Assembly: GCA_937988885.1 (NCBI GenBank)
Contig: CALKHR010000098.1
Location: 48,945 to 112,944 of the forward strand
DNA: 64,000 nt
Reading direction: 5' to 3'
Source: an uncultured Roseiflexaceae bacterium
GTDB lineage: Bacteria; Chloroflexota; Chloroflexia; Chloroflexales; Roseiflexaceae
Shown here: positions 42,886-52,174 of the stretch, piece by piece
Position numbering within the stretch: position 1 is the stretch's first letter
How the letters are laid out: the number at the start of each line of letters is the position of its first letter
Made by a program: the position numbers and the translations under genes
The notes under the pieces: generated by a model
What the model was told of the DNA's origin: nothing
Seen by the model: the letters and a program-made list of their open reading frames with translations, nothing else
Database searches by the model: none

Positions 42886-45519
42886 CTACAGCACGTGAAC
42901 GGGATCAACGTCGAGCACCCAGCCTGGTGGGAGATGAAGCGCTTCGAGCAGCGGAGCGGTGCGCTCGGCGCGCAGCATCAGGTGCCAGCGGTAGCGGTTG
43001 CGCTGGCGGTGAAAGAAGGCCGGCGCAGGCCCGATGATGCTCCAATCGCCCAAATCGAGATTGCTCGCCAGTTGGTGCAACATCGCGCTTAACTCCTCCG
43101 CCACACGGCGGCCACGTTCATCGCTGCCTGCGGAGTAGATAAAACGCAATAGACGGCTGTAGGGCGGATATCCGGCTTGGCGGCGGAAGGCGATCTCCTG
43201 AATGTAAAATGCTTTATAATCGTGTTCCTGCGCCGCACGCAGCGCGTAATGGTCGGGTGTGTAGGTTTGGATGACCACCTGCGCGCCTGTGCTACGGCGT
43301 CCCGCCCGTCCCGCCACTTGGGTCAGCAACTGGAAGGTGCGCTCGCCCGCCCGAAAATCGGGCAGGTGCAGGCCCGTATCGGCGGCCACCACCCCCACCA
43401 CCGAGACGAGCGGCAAATCCAGCCCTTTGGCGATCATCTGCGTACCCACTAGCACATCGGCTTTATGTTGCAGGAACAGATCGAGCAGCCGACCGTGATC
43501 GCCCTTTCTGGTCACGCTATCGCGATCCCACCGTAGCGTGCGGGCTTCGGGGAAGAGCGCCTGCACCTCCTCGACGACCCGTTGCGTGCCGATGCCGAAC
43601 GACTTGATGCGTGGGCTCCAGCACTCCGGGCAATGCGTGGGCAGCATGCCGTGATGGTTGCAGGAATGGCAGACCAGCAGCGAAAAACGGCGCCCCTCGG
43701 CACTGCCCATCGCCGAATGATCGTCGTCGTAATGCACCACCAGCGGCGTCGAGCAATTTGGGCAGGCCACCACATGCCCACAATCGCGGCACATAATGAA
43801 CGCAGCCGCCCCACGCCGATTCAGAAACAGAATGGCTTGTTCGCCCCGCTCGAGCGCCTGGCTTAACGCGCTTTGCAGCGGTCGGCTGAAGATCGAGCGA
43901 TTGCCATGCTGCAATTCATGGCGCATATCCACCACCTTGATCGGCGGCAGCGGCAACTCCACCGATTGCGGCAGATTATTGGGACCGACGCTCATCCCGA
44001 CCCGCTCGTGCAACTCAAGTAGGGTGATCTTGTTGGCCTTGGCGCGCGCGTAGCTCTCGACCGAGGGCGTGGCGCTGCCCAGGATTAGCACGCTGCTGGT
44101 GAGATTGGCCAGGCGAATAGCCGCGTCGCGGGCGTGGTAGCGGGGCGGTCCATCGTGCTTGTACGATGCCTCGTGCTCCTCGTCCACAATGATCAGGCCC
44201 AGGTTAGGCATCGGAGCGAACACCGCCGAGCGCGAGCCGATCGCCAGGCGCGCCTCGCCGTTGCGTAGCCGACGCCACTCATCGTAGCGCTCGCCCAGGC
44301 TGAGGCCACTGTGTAGCACCGCCAGCCGTCCGGGGAAGCGGGCCGCGAAGCGCCGCACTAGCTGAGCGGTCAGCGCGATCTCGGGCACCAGCACCAGCGC
44401 TTGGCGGCCCTGTCGCATCGCCCGCCCGATCGCCCGCAGATAGATCTCGGTCTTGCCGCTGCCCGTCACACCGTGCAAGAGGAACAGGCGACCCTGCCCC
44501 TGCAGCGTAGGCCGGATCGGCAGCGGATCGGCTTGGGCGTCGAGCGCCTGCGCGATGGGCTGCCAGACGCGCTCCTGCGCTCGCGTCAGCGTGGGAGGCG
44601 TATCGGGCGGCACCAGGTCGCCAGCGAGCGGATCGCGTCGCACCTCACGGGAGAGCACCTCGATCAGTTGCTTCTTCTCCAACCCGCGCAGTACCGCACG
44701 ATTCGTATTCGTCTCGCTGTAGATGGTGCTCAGTGGCACGGCCTGAATCGTATCGCCATTGCTCCAGAGCGTTTGATTGCTGTGTTGATGCAGGAACGAG
44801 ATCACCGCCTGTTGCTTGGGCGCTTGCGCGAGCGACTCAAGCACGCTGGGGATGCGCTCGGCTGGCACGAGCAGACGCGCCAAATGCTCGATGCGTGGAC
44901 GGGCGCGGGCGCGGCTGAGCAGGGTACCGCGCGCCGCTAGGCCACGCTCCTGCAGCGCCGCGTAGGTCTGCCGCAGGTCAGTATCGCTGCCGCGCAGCGC
45001 TTTTCGTAGCTCGCGCTCGCTGGTTGGGCCGCGTTGGCGCAAGAAGTAGAGCACCGCCCGTTCGCGTTCGGGGAGCGCGCCCAGTTCCGCAGCGAGGCCA
45101 GCCGTAGTCGCCTGCCAGACTGGCTCGGATTCCTGGCCCACGCCGGGCGGCAGCATCAGCGCCAGCGCATCGTAGAGCGGCGTGCGGTAGTAGTCGCTGA
45201 TCCAGCGGGCCAACTGGATCTGGGCGGGCGTTAGCGTGGCTTCGGGATCGGCGACATCGGCCAGATCACGGAGTGTGATTTGATCGAACTCGCCTGGTGC
45301 GCCAGGCGCGGGCTGAATGCTGGAGAGCCCGGGCACATCGTCGTGCATCGGGCGGTAGAGCTCAACAATAATGCCTTGGACCTGTTGGCGACGTAGGGGC
45401 GCCCAAACCAACTGTCCCAAACGGGCAAGCGCATGTAAGCGCGGCGGCACGCGGTAAGTGAAGATCGGATCGGTGATGTGGGCGCGCAAGGCCACATTGG
45501 CAAGCAGTTCTGGCGGCAT
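42886..45519 (-). CDS. priA: Primosomal protein N' (replication restart helicase)
   Basis: A 3'-to-5' DNA helicase that reloads the replisome at stalled forks. The N-terminal DNA-binding domain (VALRAHITDPIFTYRVP start) precedes the helicase core with Walker A GVTGSGKTEIYL and the box DEEHEASYK. The zinc-binding region shows CRDCGHVVACPNC, CHSC and CPEC, with an unusual insertion (YDDDHSAMGSAEGRRF) between the second and third pairs. The length of 877 residues is at the upper end for PriA. Confidence 0.95.
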   Translation of the reverse strand: MPPELLANVALRAHITDPIFTYRVPPRLHALARLGQLVWAPLRRQQVQGIIVELYRPMHDDVPGLSSIQPAPGAPGEFDQITLRDLADVADPEATLTPAQIQLARWISDYYRTPLYDALALMLPPGVGQESEPVWQATTAGLAAELGALPERERAVLYFLRQRGPTSERELRKALRGSDTDLRQTYAALQERGLAARGTLLSRARARPRIEHLARLLVPAERIPSVLESLAQAPKQQAVISFLHQHSNQTLWSNGDTIQAVPLSTIYSETNTNRAVLRGLEKKQLIEVLSREVRRDPLAGDLVPPDTPPTLTRAQERVWQPIAQALDAQADPLPIRPTLQGQGRLFLLHGVTGSGKTEIYLRAIGRAMRQGRQALVLVPEIALTAQLVRRFAARFPGRLAVLHSGLSLGERYDEWRRLRNGEARLAIGSRSAVFAPMPNLGLIIVDEEHEASYKHDGPPRYHARDAAIRLANLTSSVLILGSATPSVESYARAKANKITLLELHERVGMSVGPNNLPQSVELPLPPIKVVDMRHELQHGNRSIFSRPLQSALSQALERGEQAILFLNRRGAAAFIMCRDCGHVVACPNCSTPLVVHYDDDHSAMGSAEGRRFSLLVCHSCNHHGMLPTHCPECWSPRIKSFGIGTQRVVEEVQALFPEARTLRWDRDSVTRKGDHGRLLDLFLQHKADVLVGTQMIAKGLDLPLVSVVGVVAADTGLHLPDFRAGERTFQLLTQVAGRAGRRSTGAQVVIQTYTPDHYALRAAQEHDYKAFYIQEIAFRRQAGYPPYSRLLRFIYSAGSDERGRRVAEELSAMLHQLASNLDLGDWSIIGPAPAFFHRQRNRYRWHLMLRAERTAPLLEALHLPPGWVLDVDPVHVL

Positions 45520-45586
45520 ATCGCCAGTGTAGCGATTGTTTGCCGTTTATGCAAGTGCTAATCACGATCATGATTGCGGTGGCGCA

Positions 45587-46693
45587 TCAATAGCTGGCAA
45601 ACGATGGATCGCGATGACCGTTGGCGTGCAACTCAAGCGAAGAATCGAACTGCGACACCGTGGCGGGCTTGCCATACAGCCGAAGCAGCGCGGCCACCAC
45701 TTGTGGATCGAACTTCGTGCCGCTCTGCCGCTCGATCTCGGAGAGCGTCTGCGAGAGCTGCCAGGCCGGTTTGTAGGGCCGCGCGTGGCGCAGCGCGTCG
45801 AACGCATCGGCCACCGCTACAACACGCCCCGAGAGCGGAATATCCTCGCCTGCGAGGCCGAGCGGATAGCCCGACCCGTCCCAGCGCTCGTGGTGGGTAC
45901 GTGCGATCTCCTCAGCGATGATCAACAGGTCGTGTTGGTTGCTCGAGAGGATTTTTGCGCCGATGGAGGTGTGCTGCCGAATGATCTCCATCTCATCATC
46001 GGTGAGCGAAGAGGGTTTTCGCAAGATGTGCTCGGGAATGCCGATCTTTCCGATATCGTGGAGCGGCGCGGCGAGGCGGATAAGTTCGACTTGCTGCTCA
46101 TCGAGGCCGATCTCGCGGGCCAGCGCCGCCGCTAGCTCGCCGACACGTTGCGGGTGTTGCCCGGCTTCATCATCGCGGAACTCGGCTGCCAGTGCGAGCC
46201 GCTGAAGAATCTCGGCCTGCGCGATCTTGAGTTGCTGCGTTCGCTCGCGCACTTTGCTCTCAAGCTCGCGATTTTGAGACTGTAACTGCAGGCAGAGGAA
46301 GCGCGTCTCCAGTAAATTTTTGATGCGAAGCGCCACCTCGTTCATATCGAATGGTTTACTGATGAAATCGCGTGCACCAGCCGCCAACGCCCGCAGTTTG
46401 GTTTCGGGCATAATATCGCCGGTGATCGCCAGCACAGGTATATGCGCATAATCGGGAACATGCTCCCGCAATATCTTCATGATCTCAAAGCCATCGATAT
46501 CGGGCATATGCAAATCAAGCAAAAGGATATCTGGCTGTATCTCGATAAAACGCTTGCAAACCTCTGTAGAGTCGCCGAGCGATACGATATGTTTGTAGCC
46601 CTCCAAACGCAACATCCGCTCAAGTAAGTGAGTATTCAAGGGTTGATCATCGACGATCATAATGCGTGCGTTCTTTAACGCTGTCTCATTCAT
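45587..46693 (-). CDS. Response regulator with HD-GYP phosphodiesterase domain
   Basis: A 368-residue signalling protein. The receiver domain (about residues 8-125) has MIVDDQP, the acceptor Asp in LLLDLHMPDIDG and SKPF. A coiled-coil linker follows (about 130-165). The HD-GYP domain shows LHDIGKIGIP and HHERWDGSGYP, the residues for cyclic-di-GMP hydrolysis. ATG 46693 follows AGGAAA. A 14-bp palindrome lies 47 bases upstream. It would lower cyclic-di-GMP when phosphorylated by an unknown kinase. Confidence 0.93.
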   Translation of the reverse strand: MNETALKNARIMIVDDQPLNTHLLERMLRLEGYKHIVSLGDSTEVCKRFIEIQPDILLLDLHMPDIDGFEIMKILREHVPDYAHIPVLAITGDIMPETKLRALAAGARDFISKPFDMNEVALRIKNLLETRFLCLQLQSQNRELESKVRERTQQLKIAQAEILQRLALAAEFRDDEAGQHPQRVGELAAALAREIGLDEQQVELIRLAAPLHDIGKIGIPEHILRKPSSLTDDEMEIIRQHTSIGAKILSSNQHDLLIIAEEIARTHHERWDGSGYPLGLAGEDIPLSGRVVAVADAFDALRHARPYKPAWQLSQTLSEIERQSGTKFDPQVVAALLRLYGKPATVSQFDSSLELHANGHRDPSFASY

Positions 46694-46739
46694 ACAATTT
46701 CCTGTAATGCTACTCATTTTTGAACCTGTGCTCTCTTCG

Positions 46740-46753
46740 GGAAAACGTTTTCC
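46740..46753. promoter_or_regulatory. 14-bp perfect palindrome, operator-like
   Basis: GGAAAACGTTTTCC is fully palindromic around a central CG, the shape of LacI/GalR-family operators. It lies 47 bases upstream of the HD-GYP gene, where a repressor would overlap the promoter. No LacI-type gene is in the window. Confidence 0.4.
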
Positions 46754-47234
46754 TCAAGGACAGAAGGGTTCTTCTGTGAACGTGCACATCGTTGTGTAAG
46801 GCCACTATTTCGTCTTCGTTTCGTTCTGCCTAGGAAGATTCGCATGGTTCGCTTGGTGATGCGTTGTAAGCGATCACCTCGCCTTGTTCAAATGTGTTAT
46901 CAAAAGGCGGATAGTTGCGTAGAGATCGACTTTCTAAAATGATGTTGGGACACAGATCCCATATCTATGTCCCCTGAATGTACTGCTGCCGATCTTTCGC
47001 GTGCTTAGATATAAGCTATGTTCTAAACCGCAAAAGTCTCCGTATTGATATGCAAGAAAACGTTCTTTTCAAAAGAAACATACGATACTGCATCGTAAAT
47101 ATATCTTTTTCATTTAGATGGGGATGTTTGCGGTTTGGAAGCGGCACGAAAATGGAGAGTATGGCAAATATGCAATATCTCTACGTTGAAATGAGGAGTT
47201 TTGCTTACGAAGGGACAACGCTCGATGCGATATG
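46754..47234. other. AT-rich gap without a supported gene
   Basis: About 480 bases, AT-rich, between the operator-like palindrome and the end of the large membrane protein gene. The plus-strand frame at 46978-47250 has no ribosome site and no recognisable motif. Confidence 0.5.
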
Positions 47235-50200
47235 TCACGTGAGCGGTTGAAGGTATGCAAGCATAGCGCGTTGATTCTCCCTGGTGCTCTCTATCGCCAA
47301 GAGCGTGCCATCTAGCTCAAGGAAGATCCATTTTGTACCGTTGAGATGGGTGAGCTCCCAGCCGTCCACGTGGCGCGCACCGATGGTAAGCGAGACAGCT
47401 TGGCTGCTGCGCCAGCCCGCCCTGGTGATGTCCCATGTGCGAAGGTAGTCGCCAAACTCTTGAGCATTGCCCTGATAGATCTGGATGTAATCGTCTAGTT
47501 GGTTATCGTCGGTGAAGTGATACGTGGAGCGTATCGCGTAGCCCTCTTCGAGCGCCGATTGCAGCGCGTTGCCCTGGAGATAGCTAATAGGCTGTGTGGG
47601 GTTGGCCGCTTCGATACTATGCAGCAAAGCGCGCTCGCTCGATAGCTTCCACATTGGCGACTTCAGAAAGGAGAACGCATCGATCAGCGATATCTTGACC
47701 GGCCCGTTGTCCGGCGATAGTGATGCAAACCTGCGCTCCATCGCATTTTGTGTTTGCTGCTTGCGTGAAGGTTCGGGGAAAATATCGCGTGGGATGTCGG
47801 TCATAGCCACCTGTTTGTCGCTCTGGCGCTCCCACGATTCGAGCAACACGTTCGGCGCGCTATCGGCCTGTTCGGCCCACACCTCGATGCGCTGCATTCG
47901 GCCTTCGCTATCGAGCGAGACGTGCGTCGCGATGGTGCTGCTTTGCGGCAGGTCCATCACGTATGGCGAGGTGATCCCATTCTGGTTGAGCTGTGAGTGG
48001 CGCAGGATGGCGTAGCGCGATTGGTCCAACGGCTGGCGGCTGATGAGTGTTCGGCTGCCGTCGGGCGCTTTGCTGATCTGCTCGAAGCCGACGTGCAACA
48101 GATCATAGACGATGGTTTGTTCGTAGCTGAGATCTCCGTTTAGTCCGATGGCGATGTTTGTTGATGATGGAGCGCGTGAAGCGGTTGTGCCGTTTTTGAT
48201 GGATTGGTGGATGTGGGTGCTGTCGTCGGCCCATAATTCAACGATGCTTTTCTCGATCTGACCCTCCTGGAAGCGATACCACACTTCGGTTTGTATCGTT
48301 TCGGGGTGGCCACCGTAAGGCGGCATGTGATAAGGGTCAGAAAAGGGATCGATCAGGTGCAGTTGGCGCGAGAATTTCTCTGCCGTGATGCGCAGGGCGT
48401 CGCCGTTCTCTGGCACCTTCGGCAGCAGGAAGGTCGTGAGCAGCTGTTCAACAACGTCGGAATCGGATTCCTTCGGCTCGGCCATCAGCGGCGCGTGGGC
48501 CTTGTAGCTGTCGAGTGTCGGCGCCCCGATGCTTGTAAGCAGCTTATGCAGGTCGCCTATATCGTAATTGATAGCCGATGCATGGATGTCGAGGATCTGG
48601 TTGTATGGGCCGATGTACTGGACCTTGCTAATGTCGTTTGGCTGCTCGGCCAGTTGGATGAGGATACCCTGCTCGACAAACTCGTCGTTCGACAGATGGA
48701 GGCGCATGTTCGATTGCCACGGTTGGGTGTCGTGTTTCAGGGCGATCATCCAATCTTCGCCGATATAAACGTTATTCAGCCTGTTCTCCCTCGATTCGAT
48801 CAGGAGCGCCCGTTGGGTTGTAGGTGGTGGTACGGCTGGCATGCCGAACATCGGATTTGTGAGAATGGTGGTGGTCAGTGAGTGCGCCTTCGACCTGCCG
48901 ATCAATGGCAGCTTGGGGTCGATCGCCGGTTCTTCCATTGCCCACGGCTCGTTGAGCCCTTGCCAGGCGTAGCGCGACATCAGCGGCTCGTTGATCGCTT
49001 CCGTGGTGGTGAGCTGTTCATCGCCGAGGAGGCGCCAAGTGACATCGACGTTGCGTTCGCCCTCGGCGGGGCCGTTCAGTTCGCGCACTTCGGTGAGCGT
49101 GCGGCGCTCGCTATCGAAGAACAGCAGGATCAGGGTGGGGAGCGGAAGCATATCGGGCGAACTGTTGGCAGCGATCGGGCTAGTGCCCTCGTAGCTGAGG
49201 ATGTCGAGCAGACGACCGTCGGTGGCGCGTTGTCGCCCCCAATGTTGCAGCGTGGGTGCGGTGCGCGCCTGCTTCAGGTACTCCGCCGCGAGGTTCCACG
49301 CGCCCGAACTGAGGCGTGCGTCGAGAAAGGCGTCGATCTGTTCGGTTTCTATTGGTCGGGTGATGCGTGCGTAGTCGAGGGGGAGGCTGACAGGATAAAC
49401 CGAGGGGGTGTAGTTGCGTGAGATGGCGTACCAGAGCTTTTGGTTCGCGTCGACAAGTTCGAGTTCGTAGGGAGCACCGCCGTCCTGATGCGTAAGCTGA
49501 ACGCGGTGCCGCCTACTCTCGTAATCGATCCAGCGCTCGGCGATGAGCGGCGCCCTTTGGCCGTTGTGGAGGCGCCACTGTATCTCCCAGCGCCCGTGCC
49601 ACGCCCCCTTGCGATCCGGCGGCTCGTACAGATTGCTGAGCGCCTGTTCGATGAGTTCGAGTGGCAGGATGGGTTGGCTGACTTCGTTCGCCGAGTGCTG
49701 CGGCATCGGCATAGGCGCGCGGCGTCCCGGCAGCACTAGCAGCGCGATCACCAAGATGACCAACAGCGCGATAAAGAGGATGCGACCGAACTGTTCGCCG
49801 AGCGAGTTCACTTTCAGTCGGTTTGGCTGAGTGATCTGGGCGATTTGGGCGCTTGAAAGCACGTAGGGACGCAGCGCGTCGCGCACGGTTTGGGCGACCG
49901 TGTGGTGGAGCTGCTGCCAGGCTTGTTCGATGCTGCGGCACTCCGCGCAGAGCGCGAGGTGTCCACGGCTCTGTGGCTCGTTGTGGGCTAGGTCGCTGCC
50001 GAGTCGGAGCAATCCACGGGTGAGGCGACAGGGAATGTTGGTCGCTTCATCGGTGAGTAGCTCGATCGGGATGTCGAGCTCAACATGAGGCGCGTGGGCC
50101 AGCAGCGCATCGCTGATATGCTGGCGCGCTCCGGTCGGCTCGATGTTCATCAACTGCGCGACCTGCGTGATATCGAAGTCGTAGAGGTGCACGAGCCCAA

Positions 50201-50513
50201 GCGCGAGCCGCTGGTTCGGCTCTAGTTGGGCAAGCGTGGTGCGAAGCCCGATCTGGCTGGGGATGCTGGCGAGGTGAACCCATTCCGGCGAGCGTCGTCG
50301 GTTCGGTTGGTGGTTGGCAGGTAGACTAGCAATCAGCGCTTGAACGAACTCATCTTCACCGAGCGATTGGTATGGGTGCTTCTGGAGACGCGACACTGTT
50401 TGGCGCAGCAGCGTAATCGCCGCAGCCTGGTTGGGGCTCAGCAGCAGCGCTAGCCGATAGAGGTTGGTGCCGTAGTGCTCGAGGGCCTCTTCGAGAGATG
50501 TCGATGCGTTCAT
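47235..50513 (-). CDS. Sigma-factor-like / anti-sigma-like membrane fusion protein
   Basis: A 1092-residue protein. Residues about 5-55 resemble a degenerate sigma-70 region 2 (YRLALLLSPNQAAAITLLRQTV). Residues 92-140 resemble region 4 (LAQLEPNQRLALGLVHLYDFDITQVAQLMNIEPTGARQHISDALL). His185-x3-Cys189-x2-Cys192 is the zinc motif of ZAS anti-sigma factors. One membrane helix follows (243-262), then more than 800 residues outside, with beta-rich LolA/RseB-like stretches such as WEIQWRLHNGQR and ERWIDYESRRHRVQL. The start ATG 50513 has AGGG seven bases upstream; an ATG 19 codons earlier has none. Whether the sigma part can bind DNA or core polymerase is unknown; region 2 lacks the usual acidic motif. 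Confidence 0.75.
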   Translation of the reverse strand: MNASTSLEEALEHYGTNLYRLALLLSPNQAAAITLLRQTVSRLQKHPYQSLGEDEFVQALIASLPANHQPNRRRSPEWVHLASIPSQIGLRTTLAQLEPNQRLALGLVHLYDFDITQVAQLMNIEPTGARQHISDALLAHAPHVELDIPIELLTDEATNIPCRLTRGLLRLGSDLAHNEPQSRGHLALCAECRSIEQAWQQLHHTVAQTVRDALRPYVLSSAQIAQITQPNRLKVNSLGEQFGRILFIALLVILVIALLVLPGRRAPMPMPQHSANEVSQPILPLELIEQALSNLYEPPDRKGAWHGRWEIQWRLHNGQRAPLIAERWIDYESRRHRVQLTHQDGGAPYELELVDANQKLWYAISRNYTPSVYPVSLPLDYARITRPIETEQIDAFLDARLSSGAWNLAAEYLKQARTAPTLQHWGRQRATDGRLLDILSYEGTSPIAANSSPDMLPLPTLILLFFDSERRTLTEVRELNGPAEGERNVDVTWRLLGDEQLTTTEAINEPLMSRYAWQGLNEPWAMEEPAIDPKLPLIGRSKAHSLTTTILTNPMFGMPAVPPPTTQRALLIESRENRLNNVYIGEDWMIALKHDTQPWQSNMRLHLSNDEFVEQGILIQLAEQPNDISKVQYIGPYNQILDIHASAINYDIGDLHKLLTSIGAPTLDSYKAHAPLMAEPKESDSDVVEQLLTTFLLPKVPENGDALRITAEKFSRQLHLIDPFSDPYHMPPYGGHPETIQTEVWYRFQEGQIEKSIVELWADDSTHIHQSIKNGTTASRAPSSTNIAIGLNGDLSYEQTIVYDLLHVGFEQISKAPDGSRTLISRQPLDQSRYAILRHSQLNQNGITSPYVMDLPQSSTIATHVSLDSEGRMQRIEVWAEQADSAPNVLLESWERQSDKQVAMTDIPRDIFPEPSRKQQTQNAMERRFASLSPDNGPVKISLIDAFSFLKSPMWKLSSERALLHSIEAANPTQPISYLQGNALQSALEEGYAIRSTYHFTDDNQLDDYIQIYQGNAQEFGDYLRTWDITRAGWRSSQAVSLTIGARHVDGWELTHLNGTKWIFLELDGTLLAIESTRENQRAMLAYLQPLT

Positions 50514-50794
50514 AGCAGAACCCTGGTCGGTGCGGGCCGAACGATGCGCCATGTGCTTAGATGGTTTCATTCAAGCATGCCATATCAACTTGCAGAACCG
50601 AGGATACGTTTTGCTCTTGTATAGTATGACGTGTGTCAGCACTGATTCGTTTAGGTCAAAAGTATGAGATGTGGAGTGATCTCTAAGACGATAGATGGTG
50701 AGGATTTGTCTCGCTTTTTGTCTCACATCGCTCTGTGGCGGGACTGCTCGCTTTTTTTGGCATTATGATGCGTTATGCTCCTTCTCAGGGCTGA

Positions 50795-50823
50795 TTGACG
50801 CGCCCTATACGGGATGGTATAAT
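50795..50823 (+). promoter_or_regulatory. Promoter of ssrA
   Basis: TTGACG (50795-50800) and a perfect TATAAT (50818-50823) are 17 bases apart, and the mature tmRNA begins 13 bases after the -10. The gap 50514-50794 shows no other feature. Confidence 0.85.
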
Positions 50824-50835
50824 GGAGGGGAATTT

Positions 50836-51202
50836 GGGGATGCTTGGTTTCGACAGGGAAGGATGCTGTAGGTTGCAAGCCGAGCCGCCCAGTCTCGTTA
50901 AAGGGGCACCGGCATTAACTGCCAACAAAACACACCGCGCTCCGGCCTTCCGGCCGATGGCGCTGGCTGCTTAATTAAGTAGCCCGTTCGCCCACTCTCA
51001 CCCTGACGGAGTGGGGTCGAGCGTCAGCAGTCGGGGTGCTCCCGGTGGATCGCCTGCTAGGCCGGGCTAAGATAAGCGGGCTGGCTCGAAAGCCGCTTTG
51101 TCAAGTGTGTGGCTCCGAGCGACAATAAACAATTGACTAAGCTTGTAGTATGCTTGCAGCTTACTTTTCTGGACGGGGGTTCAACTCCCCCCATCTCCAC
51201 CA
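50836..51202 (+). ncRNA. ssrA: Transfer-messenger RNA
   Basis: One-piece tmRNA of 367 bases. The 5' end GGGGATG pairs with the 3' end CATCTCC before the encoded ACCA. The T-arm GGGGGTTCAACTCCCCC is intact. The tag frame begins at GCC 50921 after the CATTAACT context and ends at TAA 50972; it encodes ANKTHRAPAFRPMALAA, with the expected AN start and the ALAA degradation signal. The tag is longer than the common 10-15 residues and its middle is encoded by a GC hairpin (CGGCC-TTCC-GGCCG). It rescues stalled ribosomes together with SmpB, which is not encoded in this window. Confidence 0.96.
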
Positions 51203-51206
51203 AATG

Positions 51207-51243
51207 AAGGTAGCAGATTTCAACCGAAATCTGCTACCTTTTT
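51207..51243 (+). terminator. Rho-independent terminator of ssrA
   Basis: AAGGTAGCAGATTTC (51207-51221) pairs perfectly with GAAATCTGCTACCTT (51226-51240), loop AACC, followed by TTT. Confidence 0.92.
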
Positions 51244-51296
51244 CTATGCTGACAAGCCTTGATTGCAAGGGATTTTGAAGTAGGGATGTTTGCAGC

Positions 51297-51968
51297 ATGA
51301 AGAAAAAACTGGCTGTGGGAGGGTTTATAAAACTGCTAAGCGGTTTGCTGCTGCTTGGTCTGCTTTTGTTTGTGCCGGCTGGAACGATTCATTATCCTGG
51401 TGCCTGGCGGATGATCTGCGTTCTTTTTATCCCAATGTTTGTGCTCGGTGTTGTTTTGCTGATTGCGAATCCGAAGCTCCTTGAAAAAAGATTGAACCAA
51501 AAAGAATCTGAGCCAGAGCAGAAGGTTGTCATTTTCTTCTCCTCGCTGTTATTTGTTGCATGTTTCCTGCTTTGCGGGTTTGACTTTCGATATGAATGGA
51601 CGAGCGTGCCGATGTGGCTGTCCATCGTCGGGTGTATCGTATTCTTGGCAACATATGCCGGATTTGCGGAGCTTCTCCGTGAAAACGAGTACCTGTCGCG
51701 TACTGTAAAGGTTCAAGAGGGACAAAAGGTCGTCAGTACGAGGATGTATGGCATCGTGAGACATCCAATGTACGCGATTATTTTTTGGATGTTTCTTTCC
51801 ATGCCGATTATCATTGGGTCATTCGCGGGGCTGATTCCGATGGTGTTGCTTCCGTTCATTCTGGTAAAGAGAATAAAAAACGAGGAAAGAGTTTTGAAGA
51901 GCGAACTTGAGGGCTACGAAGAGTATACAAGAAAGGTGCGTTATCGCCTGATCCCGTTCATTTGGTAG
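51297..51968 (+). CDS. Isoprenylcysteine carboxyl methyltransferase-like membrane protein
   Basis: A 223-residue protein with about five membrane helices. The C-terminal GIVRHPMYAIIF and the ILVKRIKNEERVLKSELEGYEEYTRKVRYRLIPFIW pattern are the signature of the ICMT/NnrU methyltransferase group. It is Lys- and Ile-rich and uses many A/T-ending codons, unlike its neighbours. I find the sequence most like proteins of Firmicutes (recollection, not searched). Its place directly after the tmRNA 3' end, a favoured integration point, supports horizontal acquisition. The substrate is unknown. Confidence 0.82.
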   Translation: MKKKLAVGGFIKLLSGLLLLGLLLFVPAGTIHYPGAWRMICVLFIPMFVLGVVLLIANPKLLEKRLNQKESEPEQKVVIFFSSLLFVACFLLCGFDFRYEWTSVPMWLSIVGCIVFLATYAGFAELLRENEYLSRTVKVQEGQKVVSTRMYGIVRHPMYAIIFWMFLSMPIIIGSFAGLIPMVLLPFILVKRIKNEERVLKSELEGYEEYTRKVRYRLIPFIW

Positions 51969-52174
51969 TTAATGGTATGATGATTTATGGGAGCTGTTCG
52001 TTTCGATCTGCATCATAGCTATCGAGAAGAAACCTCCCATTCCTTACGGCCTTGAGTGTTTGGTTTCCGCTCTACTCTGCCCATTCACATGTCGATTTCT
52101 GAGTATCAAATGTGAGAGATCTCAATGCAAAGCAACGAGATTCCTCATGTTGCTGAGCAATCGAATCCTCATTT

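Noticed and set aside
46978..47250. A 90-codon plus-strand frame in the AT-rich gap
   Set aside because: No ribosome site and no motif; stop codons are rare only because the stretch is short.
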